A stretch of 64,000 bases of DNA. Source: Anaeroplasmataceae bacterium (GTDB taxonomy: Bacteria; Bacillota_I; Bacilli_A; Acholeplasmatales; Anaeroplasmataceae). A program made the translations under genes and the position numbers. Within the stretch, counting starts at the first letter, position 1, and each line of letters starts with the position of its first letter. Positions 23,610 through 33,818 of this stretch are shown piece by piece. The DNA is taken from the NCBI GenBank assembly GCA_029057785.1, contig JAIDZC010000044.1, forward strand, positions 1 to 64,000. Direction: 5' to 3'. Below the pieces are notes generated by a model, which was given only the letters and a program-made list of their open reading frames with translations, did no database searches and had not been told where the DNA came from.

Positions 23610-24485
23610 ATGTTAAAGGGAAGTATTGTTGCTTTAGTGACACCTTTTAATCAAAATAATGAAATAGATTACAACGAATTAAAAAAATTATTAGAGTTTC
23701 ATATAGAAAATAAAACAGATGGTATCTTGTTACTTGGAACAACTGCAGAGGCGGAAAGTTTATCTGATGAAGAAAAACAAAAACTTGTAAAATATGTTAT
23801 AGATTATTTAGATGGAAAAATAAAAATAATGGTTGGAATTATTGCTAATATTCCGAAAAAAGCGGTTGAATTTGCCCAACTATTTGATGATATGGATATA
23901 GACTCCTATTTGGTCAGTGCCCCATATTATATTAAAAGTAATACAGAAGGGCTATTAAAACATTTCACCTATATTGCTGATCATGTTTCTCGTCCTATTG
24001 TTTTATACAACGTTCCTAAAAGAACAGGGATTCATTTAAATGAAGATGTGGTTCAGTTTTTGTCTTATCACCCTAATATTATTGGGATTAAAGAAGCCTC
24101 AGGAGATCTTGCATATCAGACAAGAATAGCCTTATTTTGTAATGAGAATTTTGTGTTATATGGTGCGGATGATCTTTCCATGTTACCTTCCTTAGGATTG
24201 GGAGCAGTAGGCATTATTTCTGTAATCAATAATGCCTTTCCAAAGGAAGTTAAGCTAATGATTGATTCCTTTGATAAAGATAAGAAAATATCACTATTGA
24301 CCTATAAAAAAATAAGTAAACTCACAGAAGATATTTATATAGAACCTTCCCCAATTCCAATTAAGTACCTATTATTTGTTATGGGATTTAAAACAAGAAA
24401 CTTGAGGATGCCTTTAGCTGAAGCTTCTATTCATTTAAGAAGAAAAATAGAAGAAGATTATTTAGCTTTTGTTGATGAAGATTAA
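23610..24485 (+). CDS. dapA: 4-hydroxy-tetrahydrodipicolinate synthase
   Basis: A 291-residue TIM-barrel aldolase. It shows GSIVALVTPF at the start, the LLGTTAE motif, the catalytic Tyr in LYNVPKRTG and the Schiff-base Lys in GIKEASGD. DapA condenses pyruvate with aspartate semialdehyde in lysine and diaminopimelate synthesis. The start at 23610 follows GGTGATA. It stands alone, not in a lysine operon, so a related pyruvate aldolase of the same family cannot be fully excluded. Confidence 0.92.
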   Translation: MLKGSIVALVTPFNQNNEIDYNELKKLLEFHIENKTDGILLLGTTAEAESLSDEEKQKLVKYVIDYLDGKIKIMVGIIANIPKKAVEFAQLFDDMDIDSYLVSAPYYIKSNTEGLLKHFTYIADHVSRPIVLYNVPKRTGIHLNEDVVQFLSYHPNIIGIKEASGDLAYQTRIALFCNENFVLYGADDLSMLPSLGLGAVGIISVINNAFPKEVKLMIDSFDKDKKISLLTYKKISKLTEDIYIEPSPIPIKYLLFVMGFKTRNLRMPLAEASIHLRRKIEEDYLAFVDED

Positions 24486-24488
24486 GTT

Positions 24489-24508
24489 GGTGCTACTGCA
24501 CCTTTTTT
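24489..24508 (+). terminator. Short terminator after dapA
   Basis: GGTGC pairs with GCACC across a 4-nt loop and is followed by six T's. Confidence 0.7.
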
Positions 24509-24624
24509 CTTTATGCTAGAAATCCGTTTGGAGAAAAAAATGACACATTTTCTGAAACGCTTTCTTGATTTATAAAAAAATAACAAAAAAAGTAAAAAAA
24601 AGCAAATTGTTTAATCGTTCTTTG

Positions 24625-24653
24625 TTGAAATATTTTGTTAAAAAGTTTATAAT
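24625..24653 (+). promoter_or_regulatory. Promoter of the pyruvate:ferredoxin oxidoreductase gene
   Basis: TTGAAA at 24625-24630, a 17-bp spacer and TATAAT at 24648-24653, about 40 bp before the ATG. Confidence 0.75.
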
Positions 24654-24694
24654 AGATACGAATAAAAATATTTTAACTCATTAGGAGGAATAAT

Positions 24695-27600
24695 ATGAGT
24701 GAGAAAAAGAAAAGAATGGCGATAGACGGTAACTACGCTGCTGCATACTCATCCTATGCGTTTACAGAAGTTGCTGGTATCTATCCTATTACTCCATCAT
24801 CACCAATGGCGGAGTATACTGATGAATGGGCTTCTCAAGGTAAGAAGAACTTATTTGGAATGCCTGTAAAAGTAGTTGAAATGCAATCTGAAGGAGGAGC
24901 TGCAGGTACTGTTCATGGTTCTCTACAAGCAGGTGCACTAACTACAACCTATACTGCATCACAGGGATTATTACTAAAGATTCCTAACATGTATAAGATT
25001 GCTGGTGAATGCTTACCAGGTGTTATTCATGTTTCAGCACGTACGCTTGCTGCACAATCATTATCAATTTTTGGTGATCATCAAGATGTTATGGCATGCC
25101 GTCAAACAGGCTTTGCTATGTTATGCTCTGGTTCAGTTCAAGAAGTTATGGATTTAGGTGGTGTTGCACATTTATCTGCAATTGAATCTAGTATTCCATT
25201 CTTACATTTCTTTGATGGTTTTAGAACATCACATGAAGTGAATACAATCGAACCAATTGATTATGCTGTATTTGATCAGTTGTTAGACCGTGAGGCTGTT
25301 GCTAGATTTAGAGAGAATGCTTTAAACCCTGCACATCCTAAGACTCGTGGTACAGCTCAAAATGATGACGTTTATTTCCAAACTAGAGAGCTTCAAAACT
25401 TTAAGTATGAAGGCTTATATGATGTAGTTGAAAAATATATGAAGGCTATATCTAAGGCTACTGGACGTAAGTATCAACCATATACATACTATGGTGCTAA
25501 GGATGCTAAGTATGTTATCGTAGCTATGGGTTCAGTTACAGAATGTGCTGAAGAAGTTGTTGATTTCTTAACAGCAAGAGGCGAAAAGGTTGGTATCTTA
25601 AAGGTTCATTTATATCGTCCATTTGTTGTTTCTAAGTTCTTAAAGGCTATGCCTAAGACAGTTAAGAGAATTGCTGTATTAGATAGAACTATTGAGCAAG
25701 GTGCTTTATATGAGCCATTATGCTTAGATGTAAAGGCTGCATATTTTGGTGCTAAGGATGCTCCATTAATTGTTGGTGGACGTTATGGTCTATCTAGTAA
25801 GGATACAACTCCTGATTTAGTTAATGCAGTATTCTGCAACTTAAAGAAATCAAAACCAAAGGATCACTTTACTTTAGGTATCAATGATGATATTAAGTAC
25901 ACTTCATTAGAGGTTACTGAAAATATCGACGTTGCTGATCCTACTACAACAGAATTATTATTCTTCGGATTAGGTTCTGATGGTACAGTTGGTGCTTGTA
26001 AGAATATTTCTAAGATTGTTGGTGATTATACATCATTCTATTCTCAAAGCTATGCTGCATATGACTCTAAGAAGTCTGGTGGTTCTACAAGATTACACTT
26101 ACGTTTCTCTAAGAATCCTATTCGTTCTACATATTTAGTTAACCAACCACACTTTGTATCTTGTTCATTAGATGCTTATCTTGATAAATTTGATATGATT
26201 GCAGGATTACGTGATGGTGGTACATTCTTACTTAACACTGTAGTTGATGCTAAGAATATTGAAAAGAGATTACCTAACCGTTATAAGAGATTATTAGCTG
26301 AAAAGCATGCTAAGTTCTACATCATTGCTGCAAATGCTGCTGCAAGAGAATGTGGATTCCGTCCAGGTTTAGGTGTTAATACAATTATGCAATCTGCATT
26401 CTTCAAATTAAATGAACAAATCATGAATTATGAAGAAGCAAAACAACATATGAAGGAATTTGCAACTAAGACTTACTTAAAGAAGGGTCAAGATGTTGTA
26501 GATCAAAACCATAAGGCTATTGATATGGGTGGAACAAGACTTGTTGAAGTTCCTGTTAAACCTGAATGGGCTGATTTAGTCGATGAAGAGAAGAAAGTAG
26601 ATATGAAGAGACCTGCATTCGTTAGAGAGATTGCTGATGTAATCAACGCTATCGATGGCGATTCTCTACCTCTATCTGTATTTGCTAAGTTCGGTGATGA
26701 CTGCCATATGCCTCAAGGTACTGCAGCTTATGAAAAGCGTGGAGTAGCTACTGATGTACCTCTATGGACATCTGAAAACTGTATCCAATGTAACCAATGT
26801 GCATTTGTTTGTCCTCATGCTTGTATCCGTCCATTCCTATGTACTGAAGAGGAAGTTGCTAAGGCTCCTAAGGGCGCTCAATTCTTGGATGCTACAGGTT
26901 TCAAGGGATATAAATATACATTACAAGTTTCTACATTAGATTGTACAGGCTGTGGAGTATGTTTAACAGTTTGTCCTGGTAAGCCAAAGAAGGATGAAAA
27001 TGGTGTAATGGTTAAGAATCCTGCATTAACTTCTCACACTATGGCTGAATCTAATAAGAATAAAGAAGCTAAGGTATGCGAATACTTCTATAATAAGGTA
27101 AGCTACAAGGGTGATGTTGCTGGAACAAATAATGCAAAGAATGTTCAATTCTCTAAACCATTATTTGAATTCTCAGGTGCTTGTGGTGGATGTGGTGAAA
27201 CTCCTTATGTTAAGGCTGTTTCTCAATTATTCGGTGATCGTATGTTGGTTGCTAATGCTACAGGTTGTACATCAATCTATTCTGGTTCTTATCCATCAAG
27301 CCCATATACTACAAACGATGAAGGCCGTGGACCAGCTTGGGCTAACTCATTATTCGAGGATAATGCTGAATTTGGATTTGGTATGCGTATGGCTGTTGAA
27401 ACTTTACGTGACAGAGTTCAAAATGTTATGGCATTAAATCTTGATGAAATGCCTAAGGATGTTGCTAAGTTATGTACTGAGTGGATGGAAAACAGAACAT
27501 CAGGCGCTAAGACTAAGGAATTAGCTCCTAAGATTGTTGAAGCTATGAAGGGCATTAAAGCTCCTTATGCAGAAGAAATTCTATCTCTAAAGGATTACTT

Positions 27601-28273
27601 AGTTAAGGTTAGTCAGTGGATCATCGGTGGTGATGGTTGGGCTTATGATATCGGTTATGGTGGATTAGACCATGTTATCGCTAATAACGAGGATGTTAAT
27701 ATCTTAGTAGTTGATACTGAAGTTTACTCTAATACAGGTGGTCAATCTTCTAAGTCTTCAAGAACAGGTGCTATCGCTAAGTTTGCTGCAGCTGGTAAGC
27801 CAACATTCAAGAAGGATTTAGCTTCAATCGCTATGTCTTATGGACATGTTTATGTTGCAACTGTATCTCATGGTTACAACCAAAACCAAGTAATTAAGGC
27901 ATTAAAAGAAGCAGAAGCTTACAATGGTCCATCTATCGTTATCTGCTACTCACCTTGTATAGCACATAACATTAAGAAGGGCTTATTCATGAGTCAAATG
28001 GAGGCTAAGAAGGCTACTGAATGTGGATATTGGCCAACATTTAGATATAACCCTGATTTAGCTAAAGAAGGCAAGAACCCATTCCAAATGGATTCTAAAG
28101 AACCAGATTGGACTAAGTATAATGACTTCTTAATGAACGAAGGACGTTATGCACAACTTGTTAAGATTAATCCTGAAAAGGCTCAAGAGCTTCTTGAAAC
28201 AAATATGAAAGATGCTCAAAAGCGTTATGCTAACTACACTCGTTTAGCAAACGTTGAATATCCTAATAAGTAA
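24695..28273 (+). CDS. nifJ: Pyruvate:ferredoxin (flavodoxin) oxidoreductase
   Basis: A single-chain 1,192-residue PFOR with all domains: the N-terminal pyruvate-binding region (ITPSSPMAEYTDEWA), the gamma-like domain, two 4Fe-4S clusters (CIQCNQCAFVCPHAC and CTGCGVCLTVCPG), a further Cys group (GACGGCGETPY) and the thiamine diphosphate motif GGDGWAYDIGYGGLDHV. It oxidises pyruvate and CoA to acetyl-CoA, CO2 and reduced ferredoxin, the central step of anaerobic fermentation. AGGAGG is well placed. Its codon usage is notably more biased than that of neighbours (regular AAG, GGT, GCT), consistent with high expression. Confidence 0.97.
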   Translation: MSEKKKRMAIDGNYAAAYSSYAFTEVAGIYPITPSSPMAEYTDEWASQGKKNLFGMPVKVVEMQSEGGAAGTVHGSLQAGALTTTYTASQGLLLKIPNMYKIAGECLPGVIHVSARTLAAQSLSIFGDHQDVMACRQTGFAMLCSGSVQEVMDLGGVAHLSAIESSIPFLHFFDGFRTSHEVNTIEPIDYAVFDQLLDREAVARFRENALNPAHPKTRGTAQNDDVYFQTRELQNFKYEGLYDVVEKYMKAISKATGRKYQPYTYYGAKDAKYVIVAMGSVTECAEEVVDFLTARGEKVGILKVHLYRPFVVSKFLKAMPKTVKRIAVLDRTIEQGALYEPLCLDVKAAYFGAKDAPLIVGGRYGLSSKDTTPDLVNAVFCNLKKSKPKDHFTLGINDDIKYTSLEVTENIDVADPTTTELLFFGLGSDGTVGACKNISKIVGDYTSFYSQSYAAYDSKKSGGSTRLHLRFSKNPIRSTYLVNQPHFVSCSLDAYLDKFDMIAGLRDGGTFLLNTVVDAKNIEKRLPNRYKRLLAEKHAKFYIIAANAAARECGFRPGLGVNTIMQSAFFKLNEQIMNYEEAKQHMKEFATKTYLKKGQDVVDQNHKAIDMGGTRLVEVPVKPEWADLVDEEKKVDMKRPAFVREIADVINAIDGDSLPLSVFAKFGDDCHMPQGTAAYEKRGVATDVPLWTSENCIQCNQCAFVCPHACIRPFLCTEEEVAKAPKGAQFLDATGFKGYKYTLQVSTLDCTGCGVCLTVCPGKPKKDENGVMVKNPALTSHTMAESNKNKEAKVCEYFYNKVSYKGDVAGTNNAKNVQFSKPLFEFSGACGGCGETPYVKAVSQLFGDRMLVANATGCTSIYSGSYPSSPYTTNDEGRGPAWANSLFEDNAEFGFGMRMAVETLRDRVQNVMALNLDEMPKDVAKLCTEWMENRTSGAKTKELAPKIVEAMKGIKAPYAEEILSLKDYLVKVSQWIIGGDGWAYDIGYGGLDHVIANNEDVNILVVDTEVYSNTGGQSSKSSRTGAIAKFAAAGKPTFKKDLASIAMSYGHVYVATVSHGYNQNQVIKALKEAEAYNGPSIVICYSPCIAHNIKKGLFMSQMEAKKATECGYWPTFRYNPDLAKEGKNPFQMDSKEPDWTKYNDFLMNEGRYAQLVKINPEKAQELLETNMKDAQKRYANYTRLANVEYPNK

Positions 28274-28294
28274 AATATACAAATATAAAAAAAG

Positions 28295-28326
28295 AATGCT
28301 ATCGGAGGAATCTGATAGCATTTTTG
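28295..28326 (+). terminator. Terminator after nifJ
   Basis: A 9-bp stem (28295-28303 with 28314-28322) followed by T's. Confidence 0.8.
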
Positions 28327-28425
28327 TCATTTCATAAAAGATATGATTTAATATTGATTTTTTAGCAGTTTTTATCGAATTGAAAAGATATTTATAAAAA
28401 CAGAAAGAATTTTTAGAAAAAAAAC

Positions 28426-28453
28426 TTTACAAATTCAAAAAAATGTTTATAAT
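28426..28453 (+). promoter_or_regulatory. Promoter of the T-box controlled operon
   Basis: TTTACA (28426-28431), a 16-bp spacer and TATAAT (28448-28453) just upstream of the T-box leader. Confidence 0.75.
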
Positions 28454-28464
28454 ATACATCAATA

Positions 28465-28736
28465 GCAATGAAAAGAAATAGTACCTATTTTTGTGGGATT
28501 TAGCGAGTCATCAATTGGTGAAAGGATGATATTTCAAGTTTTAGGGAACGCCTCTTGGAGCTGCAGCCTGAATTTAGAGAAGTAGGGTATGCCGGGTTCG
28601 CCCGTGATAGCGTCTAGGTTTGATAGAACCTATAGAGTTTCATTATCGTGAGGTAATGATGGAACTAAGGTGGCACCACGTATAATATCATACGTCCTTA
28701 GACTTTATATGCAAAGTCTGGGGACGTTTTTTTTGT
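28465..28736 (+). promoter_or_regulatory. T-box leader, probably tRNA-Arg responsive
   Basis: The T-box core AAGGTGGCACCACG (28667-28680) is unmistakable and is followed by a terminator (stem about 28692-28706 with 28712-28727, then eight T's) that overlaps the antiterminator. Upstream is a stem I region with the usual GGAAC...TTGGAGC sequence. Reading the triplet directly after GAA gives CGC (Arg); one base later gives GCC (Ala). The core has TGGC, which pairs with a tRNA ending GCCA (discriminator G). Both fit tRNA-Arg(ACG) of this window. Uncharged tRNA would allow transcription of the importer genes downstream. Confidence 0.9.
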
Positions 28737-28779
28737 TTCCAGATAAGTTTCTATTAAAAAAATTGAAAGGAGACAAAAA

Positions 28780-29595
28780 ATGAAACTAAAAAAAGCATTA
28801 ACAACAATTATTTTAGGAGGAGCTTGTGTATTAGCAAGCTGCTCATCACACTTTCAGAGTGTAGAAGAAATTCAAAGCAAAGGAAAATTAGTAGTAGCAA
28901 CCAATGCTGAATTTGCCCCATTTGAATATAAGGAGGGAACAGAATATTTAGGAATTGATATGGATATAATCAAGGCATACGCTTCCTATTTAAATGTAAG
29001 TATTGACATTCAAGATATGGATTTTGATGCAGCACTTTTATCTGTTTCAACCAATAAGGCAAATATAGCAATTGCTGGTATTACTAAGAATTCCAAAAGA
29101 GAGGAAACCTTATCATTTTCAGATAGCTATTATACTGCAAGTCAAGTTGTCATTGTCAGCAAAGATAGTAGTTATTCAACACTAAGTGGCGAAGAGGATA
29201 TCTTAAAAGCCTTAAGTGATACGCATGCTAAAATTGGTTGTCAAAGAGGAACAACTGGTCAATATTACATTGAGGGTGATGAGGATTTTGAATTTGAAGG
29301 TATTCCGAATACATCCTGTGTAACTTATGATAATGGCGCTCTTGCTGTTACTGCACTAGCTAATGGTCAAATTGATGCTGTAATTATAGATGAGGCTCCA
29401 GCAAATATGTATTGTAAGAAAATAGCAGGTGTAGAGGTATTAGATGCTATTTTAACAGAAGAAGAATATGCAGTAGCAGTTGCGAAAGGAAACGATAGTT
29501 TAGTTGCTTCCATCAATGAATTTATAGCACAAATGAAGCAGGAAGGAACATTTGAAACTATTGTAAATAAATATTATGGTCAAGCAGAAGAATAA
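28780..29595 (+). CDS. Polar amino acid ABC transporter, substrate-binding lipoprotein
   Basis: A 271-residue family 3 solute-binding protein. It has a lipoprotein signal with lipobox VLASC, then the family opening GKLVVATNAEFAPFEYKEG and GIDMDIIKAYASYLN, and the second-lobe GCQRGTTGQYYI region. It captures an amino acid outside the cell and delivers it to the permease. The T-box evidence points to arginine or another basic amino acid. AAAGGAGA precedes the ATG, and it overlaps the permease gene by 20 bp. Confidence 0.93.
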   Translation: MKLKKALTTIILGGACVLASCSSHFQSVEEIQSKGKLVVATNAEFAPFEYKEGTEYLGIDMDIIKAYASYLNVSIDIQDMDFDAALLSVSTNKANIAIAGITKNSKREETLSFSDSYYTASQVVIVSKDSSYSTLSGEEDILKALSDTHAKIGCQRGTTGQYYIEGDEDFEFEGIPNTSCVTYDNGALAVTALANGQIDAVIIDEAPANMYCKKIAGVEVLDAILTEEEYAVAVAKGNDSLVASINEFIAQMKQEGTFETIVNKYYGQAEE

Positions 29596-30358
29596 AGATA
29601 GAATTATTAACTATTGCATGATTGCTGTTGTCGTGCTTGCAATATTGATTGTATTTCTAGTTGATAGAGATAAAATTATTACTAATTTACAGAAAAACTT
29701 TATTAAAGGAAACACTTATATCGAAATATTAATGGGATTATTAAATACGTTTTTAATTACTCTAGTAGCTTTTATTTTGGGATTATGTATTGGTACACTA
29801 ATCTGTTTAATAGAAGGAATCCAAAGTCAAAACGTTTTTGTAATCATTTTAAAAAAACTGGCTAAAATTTATGTGAGTATTTTTAGAGGCACACCAACTA
29901 CAGTTCAATTATTAATTATATACTTTGTTATTTTTGCATTTTATAGTGGAAATCCATTATTCATTGCTATGCTAGCTTTTGGTATGAATTCTGGAGCTTA
30001 TGTATCAGAAATTTTAAGAGGAGGCATTCATTCGGTTCCAACAGGACAGATGGAAGCGGGAAGAAGCTTAGGTCTTTCCTATTCCACAGTCATGACCAAA
30101 ATCATTTTTCCTCAAGCAATTAAAAATGCATTACCAAGTTTAGGAAATGAATGTATAACCTTATTAAAGGAAACTTCTATTGTTGGTTTTATTGGAGCAG
30201 TCGATTTGACATTAGCCTTCCGTAAGATAGCGAATGCAACTTATGATTATCAAACAGTTTATCTTGTTATGGGAGTAGCATACTTTATTATTGTCCTATT
30301 AATTACAATTGCTTTAAAAAAATTAGAAGAAAGGTTGATGAGGTATGTTAAAGGTTGA
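29576..30358 (+). CDS. Polar amino acid ABC transporter permease
   Basis: A 260-residue permease of the His/Glu/Gln/Arg family. Membrane helices begin near residue 12, and the family's coupling motif is visible as [28 protein letters not shown]. The extended overlap with the preceding gene and with the ATPase gene (14 bp) indicates translational coupling. The three genes form one import system under T-box control. Confidence 0.94.
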   Translation: MVKQKNKDRIINYCMIAVVVLAILIVFLVDRDKIITNLQKNFIKGNTYIEILMGLLNTFLITLVAFILGLCIGTLICLIEGIQSQNVFVIILKKLAKIYVSIFRGTPTTVQLLIIYFVIFAFYSGNPLFIAMLAFGMNSGAYVSEILRGGIHSVPTGQMEAGRSLGLSYSTVMTKIIFPQAIKNALPSLGNECITLLKETSIVGFIGAVDLTLAFRKIANATYDYQTVYLVMGVAYFIIVLLITIALKKLEERLMRYVKG

Positions 30359-31058
30359 TTCTATTTCTGTAGCATATAAAGAAAATATGGTTTTAGAAAA
30401 TGTGAGTTTAGAGATCCATAAAGGAGATATACTTTGTATTATTGGACCTTCTGGTTCAGGTAAATCTACATTAATTCGCACAATGAATCATATGATTGAG
30501 CCTTCTAGTGGTAAGGTTTATTTTAAGGGAGAAGAGCTTACACAAAAAAACTTAAATTCCATTCGAGAACATATTGGAATGGTTTTTCAAAACTTTGAGC
30601 TATTTCCTCATCTAACAGTATTACAAAATCTTATTTTAGCACCGCTACATTTGAAGAAATATTCTAAAGAAGAAGCTATATCAAAGGCTCAGGAATTATT
30701 AAAAAAAGTACATCTTTTAGATAAAATTGATGCCTATCCTAGAACGTTATCTGGTGGCCAGCAACAACGAATTGCGATTGCGCGAAGTCTAATGATGAAT
30801 CCTGATATCATTCTTTTTGATGAACCTACTAGTGCTCTAGATCCTGAAATGGTTCAAGAGGTAGAAGAGGTTATTAAAGAATTGGCAGAATCTGGAATGA
30901 CCATTTGTATTGTGACTCATGAAATGTCCTTTGCGAAGCAGATAGCGAATAGAATTATCTTTGTTTGTGACAAAACCATTCTAGAGGAAGGAACACCAGA
31001 AGAGGTTTTTTCTCATCCTAAAACAGATAGACTCAAAGAATTTTTATCAAAATTATAA
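30345..31058 (+). CDS. Polar amino acid ABC transporter ATPase (GlnQ/ArtP type)
   Basis: A 237-residue ABC ATPase with Walker [11 protein letters not shown]-loop [13 protein letters not shown], signature [13 protein letters not shown], Walker [13 protein letters not shown] and H-loop IVTHE. It energises the permease encoded just upstream. Length and motifs are typical of the polar amino acid transporter family. Confidence 0.95.
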   Translation: MLKVDSISVAYKENMVLENVSLEIHKGDILCIIGPSGSGKSTLIRTMNHMIEPSSGKVYFKGEELTQKNLNSIREHIGMVFQNFELFPHLTVLQNLILAPLHLKKYSKEEAISKAQELLKKVHLLDKIDAYPRTLSGGQQQRIAIARSLMMNPDIILFDEPTSALDPEMVQEVEEVIKELAESGMTICIVTHEMSFAKQIANRIIFVCDKTILEEGTPEEVFSHPKTDRLKEFLSKL

Positions 31059-31144
31059 AAGATTAAAGAATAAATCTATGTTTTTTCTCAATAAAATGAT
31101 AAAATAAGAATGATTTTGATTTGTGAAAGATAAAAGGTGAAAGT

Positions 31145-31978
31145 ATGTTTAAAATCGGATGTCATTTGTCTATTGCGAATGGATTTCTAAAAGCAGGGAA
31201 AAATATAATAGAATTGGGTGGAAATACATTTCAGTATTTTTCTAGAAATCCTCAAGGGGGAAAAGCACGTCCTTGGGATCAAGATGATTTTGATAGTTTT
31301 ATGGAATATGCATCTCAAATAGGTATAGAAGGATTATTATGTCATGCGCCTTATACCTTAAATGCATGCTCAGCAAATCCACAAACTAGAGATTTTGCAA
31401 GAATGGTATTTAAATCTGATATAGAAATGCTTGAGCATTTTCCAAATGCCTTATATAACTTCCATCCGGGAAGTCATACAGGACAAGGTGTAGAAGTAGG
31501 AATTGAACAGATTGTTGAAATTTTAAATGAAGTTATTTATCCGGAAATGAAGACGACAATTTTACTTGAGACCATGGCTGGTAAGGGAAGTGAGATTGGA
31601 CGTAGCTTTGAAGAGCTTGCAGAAATCATTTCTCGTGTGAAGCATAAAGAGAAGATGGGCGTATGCTTAGATACATGCCATGTATATTCAGCAGGATATG
31701 ATGTGGTAAATAATTTAGATGGTGTATTAGAAGAATTTGATGCCATCATTGGATTAGATAAATTAAAGGCAATCCATTTGAATGATTCTATGATGCCTTT
31801 TGCATCAAATAAGGATCGACATGCTAAAATTGGAGAAGGAACTTTAGGAAAAGAAGCGATTATCCGTATTATCAATCATCCGAGATTAAGAGACTTACCA
31901 TTTTATTTAGAAACTCCAAATGAGGATGAAGGATATAAAGCTGAAATTGAATTGTTAAAAAATCATAGAACAAAATAA
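31145..31978 (+). CDS. nfo: Endonuclease IV (AP endonuclease)
   Basis: A 277-residue TIM-barrel zinc nuclease. Family signatures include IGCHLSIANGF, the metal-binding NFHPGSH, LLETMAGKGSEIG, CLDTCHVYSAGYD and HLNDS. It cuts DNA at abasic sites during base excision repair. GGTGAAAGT lies upstream. Monocistronic. Confidence 0.96.
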   Translation: MFKIGCHLSIANGFLKAGKNIIELGGNTFQYFSRNPQGGKARPWDQDDFDSFMEYASQIGIEGLLCHAPYTLNACSANPQTRDFARMVFKSDIEMLEHFPNALYNFHPGSHTGQGVEVGIEQIVEILNEVIYPEMKTTILLETMAGKGSEIGRSFEELAEIISRVKHKEKMGVCLDTCHVYSAGYDVVNNLDGVLEEFDAIIGLDKLKAIHLNDSMMPFASNKDRHAKIGEGTLGKEAIIRIINHPRLRDLPFYLETPNEDEGYKAEIELLKNHRTK

Positions 31979-32054
31979 ATTTGTGATATTTTTTCCTTTT
32001 AATCTTGTCGGTTTTTAACTATAATAGTAATGTGTTTGAAAAGCGGTGAGAGAT

Positions 32055-33818
32055 GTGTTTCGATTTATTAAAAGTTTATGGTGGTTTATTTCTAAAAATT
32101 GGTATCGGTATGTAAGTATTGTTATCGTAGGATTACTCCTTACAGTATTAAATTTGGTGCCAGCATGGATTGTATCACAGTTAACAGATGCAATCGATAA
32201 AAATGAACTTACTATAGACTTTTTATTTTTACGTATTTTAGTTCCATTTTTAATTGCAATTATTTTAATTTATATTGTCCAAACAACCAAAAGAGTTTTA
32301 CAAAATAGATTGAAGGTCCATCTATATTATGCCTTACAGGTGCGCTATATGGAAAATATATTAGTACAGGATGCGACATTTTTTGAACGCTTTCAATCTG
32401 GAGACTTATTAACTAGAGCTTTAGGCGATGTTAAATCTGTTAACTTTAGTGGTGGGAATCGTCTTTTAAATATTTTTTTAGAGGCAATGACAGTTGTTGT
32501 AACTTTGGTTGCAATGATTTTGATACGTTGGGATTTGGCTTTGCTTTGCTTTATACCTTTAAGCTTAATCTTTGTTTCAAATTTATTATTAAAAGCTAAA
32601 GTAAAACGAAACTGGCAGCTTGTACGTGAGAAATCTTCTCAAATGGGAAATGTGATTTTGGAAAGTATTACAAATGTGAGAACGATAAGAGCATTTTCTA
32701 AAGAAGAAGAAAATTATCAAAAGAATCTAAAATACTCAAAAGCCACCTACGATGTTGAAAAAGCAAATCTTAAAATCAATGTTATTTTTCAGCCAATGTT
32801 CCAATCTATCGTTGCAGTAGCTACCATTATTGCTTATGGCTTAGGTGGCTATTATTGTATTAAATATAGTAATGATTTAGTCAATCCATTTACTATTGCA
32901 GATTTGGTTTTATTTACGCTTTATTTAAATCAATTCCAAGGACCATTAACTAATATTGGAAATATGATCAATAACTTCTATCAATCCTTAATTTCTGCTG
33001 ATAGATTAAATGAGATTTATGATGCAAAGAGTAAAGTTATTGATAAAGATGATGAAGAATTAAATGAAATCAAGTCAATAGAATTTAGAGATTTCTCTTT
33101 CCGTTATGAAGGGGATCATGAGGATGTATTAAAGCATATTGATTTAACAATAACGGAAGGACAAACTTTAGGTATTGTTGGAAAGACCGGAAGTGGAAAG
33201 TCTTCCTTAGTAAGACAACTGGTAAGACAGCTTCCTATCGATAATGAAAAAATCTATATTAATGGTGAAGAGATAGAAGTCTATAATCAACAAGAGGTTA
33301 GACGTCATGTGGGATATGTCCCACAGGAACATATGCTATTTTCGAGATCCGTATTAAAGAATGTTTTAATTGGAGATTCTCATGCATCTTTAGAAGAAGT
33401 CAATGAAGCAGTGATGCTTGCAGATTTTGAAAAGGATATTGAGATGCTTGCAGAAGGGTTTGATACAATCGTTGGAGAGTATGGTGTAACCTTATCTGGT
33501 GGGCAGAAACAAAGACTTGCTATTGCGAGAGCCTTCTTGAAGAATGCGGATGTTTTAATTATGGATGATTCCTTATCCGCAGTTGATGGTAAGACAGAAG
33601 CAAATATCATTCATTCCTTAAAGAAGTATCGTTCGAATAAAACTAATATTATTGTTGCCCATAGATTATCTGCTGTTATGCATGCCAATCAAATCATCGT
33701 TTTAGATGAAGGACGTATTGTAGAGCGTGGCACTCATGAGGAACTTATGAATTTAAAAGGTTGGTATTACGAACAGTTTATTGCCCAACAAATGGAAGAG
33801 GGTGATGAAAATGCCTAA
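32055..33818 (+). CDS. ABC exporter half, first subunit
   Basis: A type IV ABC exporter half of about 587-590 residues: six membrane helices (to about residue 310), then the ATPase with Walker A GKTGSGKSS, signature LSGGQKQRLAIAR and Walker B VLIMDDSLSAVD. The usual catalytic Glu after Walker B is Asp (MDDS), so this subunit carries the degenerate site of a heterodimer. Start: GTG at 32055 preceded by GGTGAG, or GTG at 32046 without a site. The partner overlaps its 3' end. Confidence 0.93.
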   Translation: MFRFIKSLWWFISKNWYRYVSIVIVGLLLTVLNLVPAWIVSQLTDAIDKNELTIDFLFLRILVPFLIAIILIYIVQTTKRVLQNRLKVHLYYALQVRYMENILVQDATFFERFQSGDLLTRALGDVKSVNFSGGNRLLNIFLEAMTVVVTLVAMILIRWDLALLCFIPLSLIFVSNLLLKAKVKRNWQLVREKSSQMGNVILESITNVRTIRAFSKEEENYQKNLKYSKATYDVEKANLKINVIFQPMFQSIVAVATIIAYGLGGYYCIKYSNDLVNPFTIADLVLFTLYLNQFQGPLTNIGNMINNFYQSLISADRLNEIYDAKSKVIDKDDEELNEIKSIEFRDFSFRYEGDHEDVLKHIDLTITEGQTLGIVGKTGSGKSSLVRQLVRQLPIDNEKIYINGEEIEVYNQQEVRRHVGYVPQEHMLFSRSVLKNVLIGDSHASLEEVNEAVMLADFEKDIEMLAEGFDTIVGEYGVTLSGGQKQRLAIARAFLKNADVLIMDDSLSAVDGKTEANIIHSLKKYRSNKTNIIVAHRLSAVMHANQIIVLDEGRIVERGTHEELMNLKGWYYEQFIAQQMEEGDENA

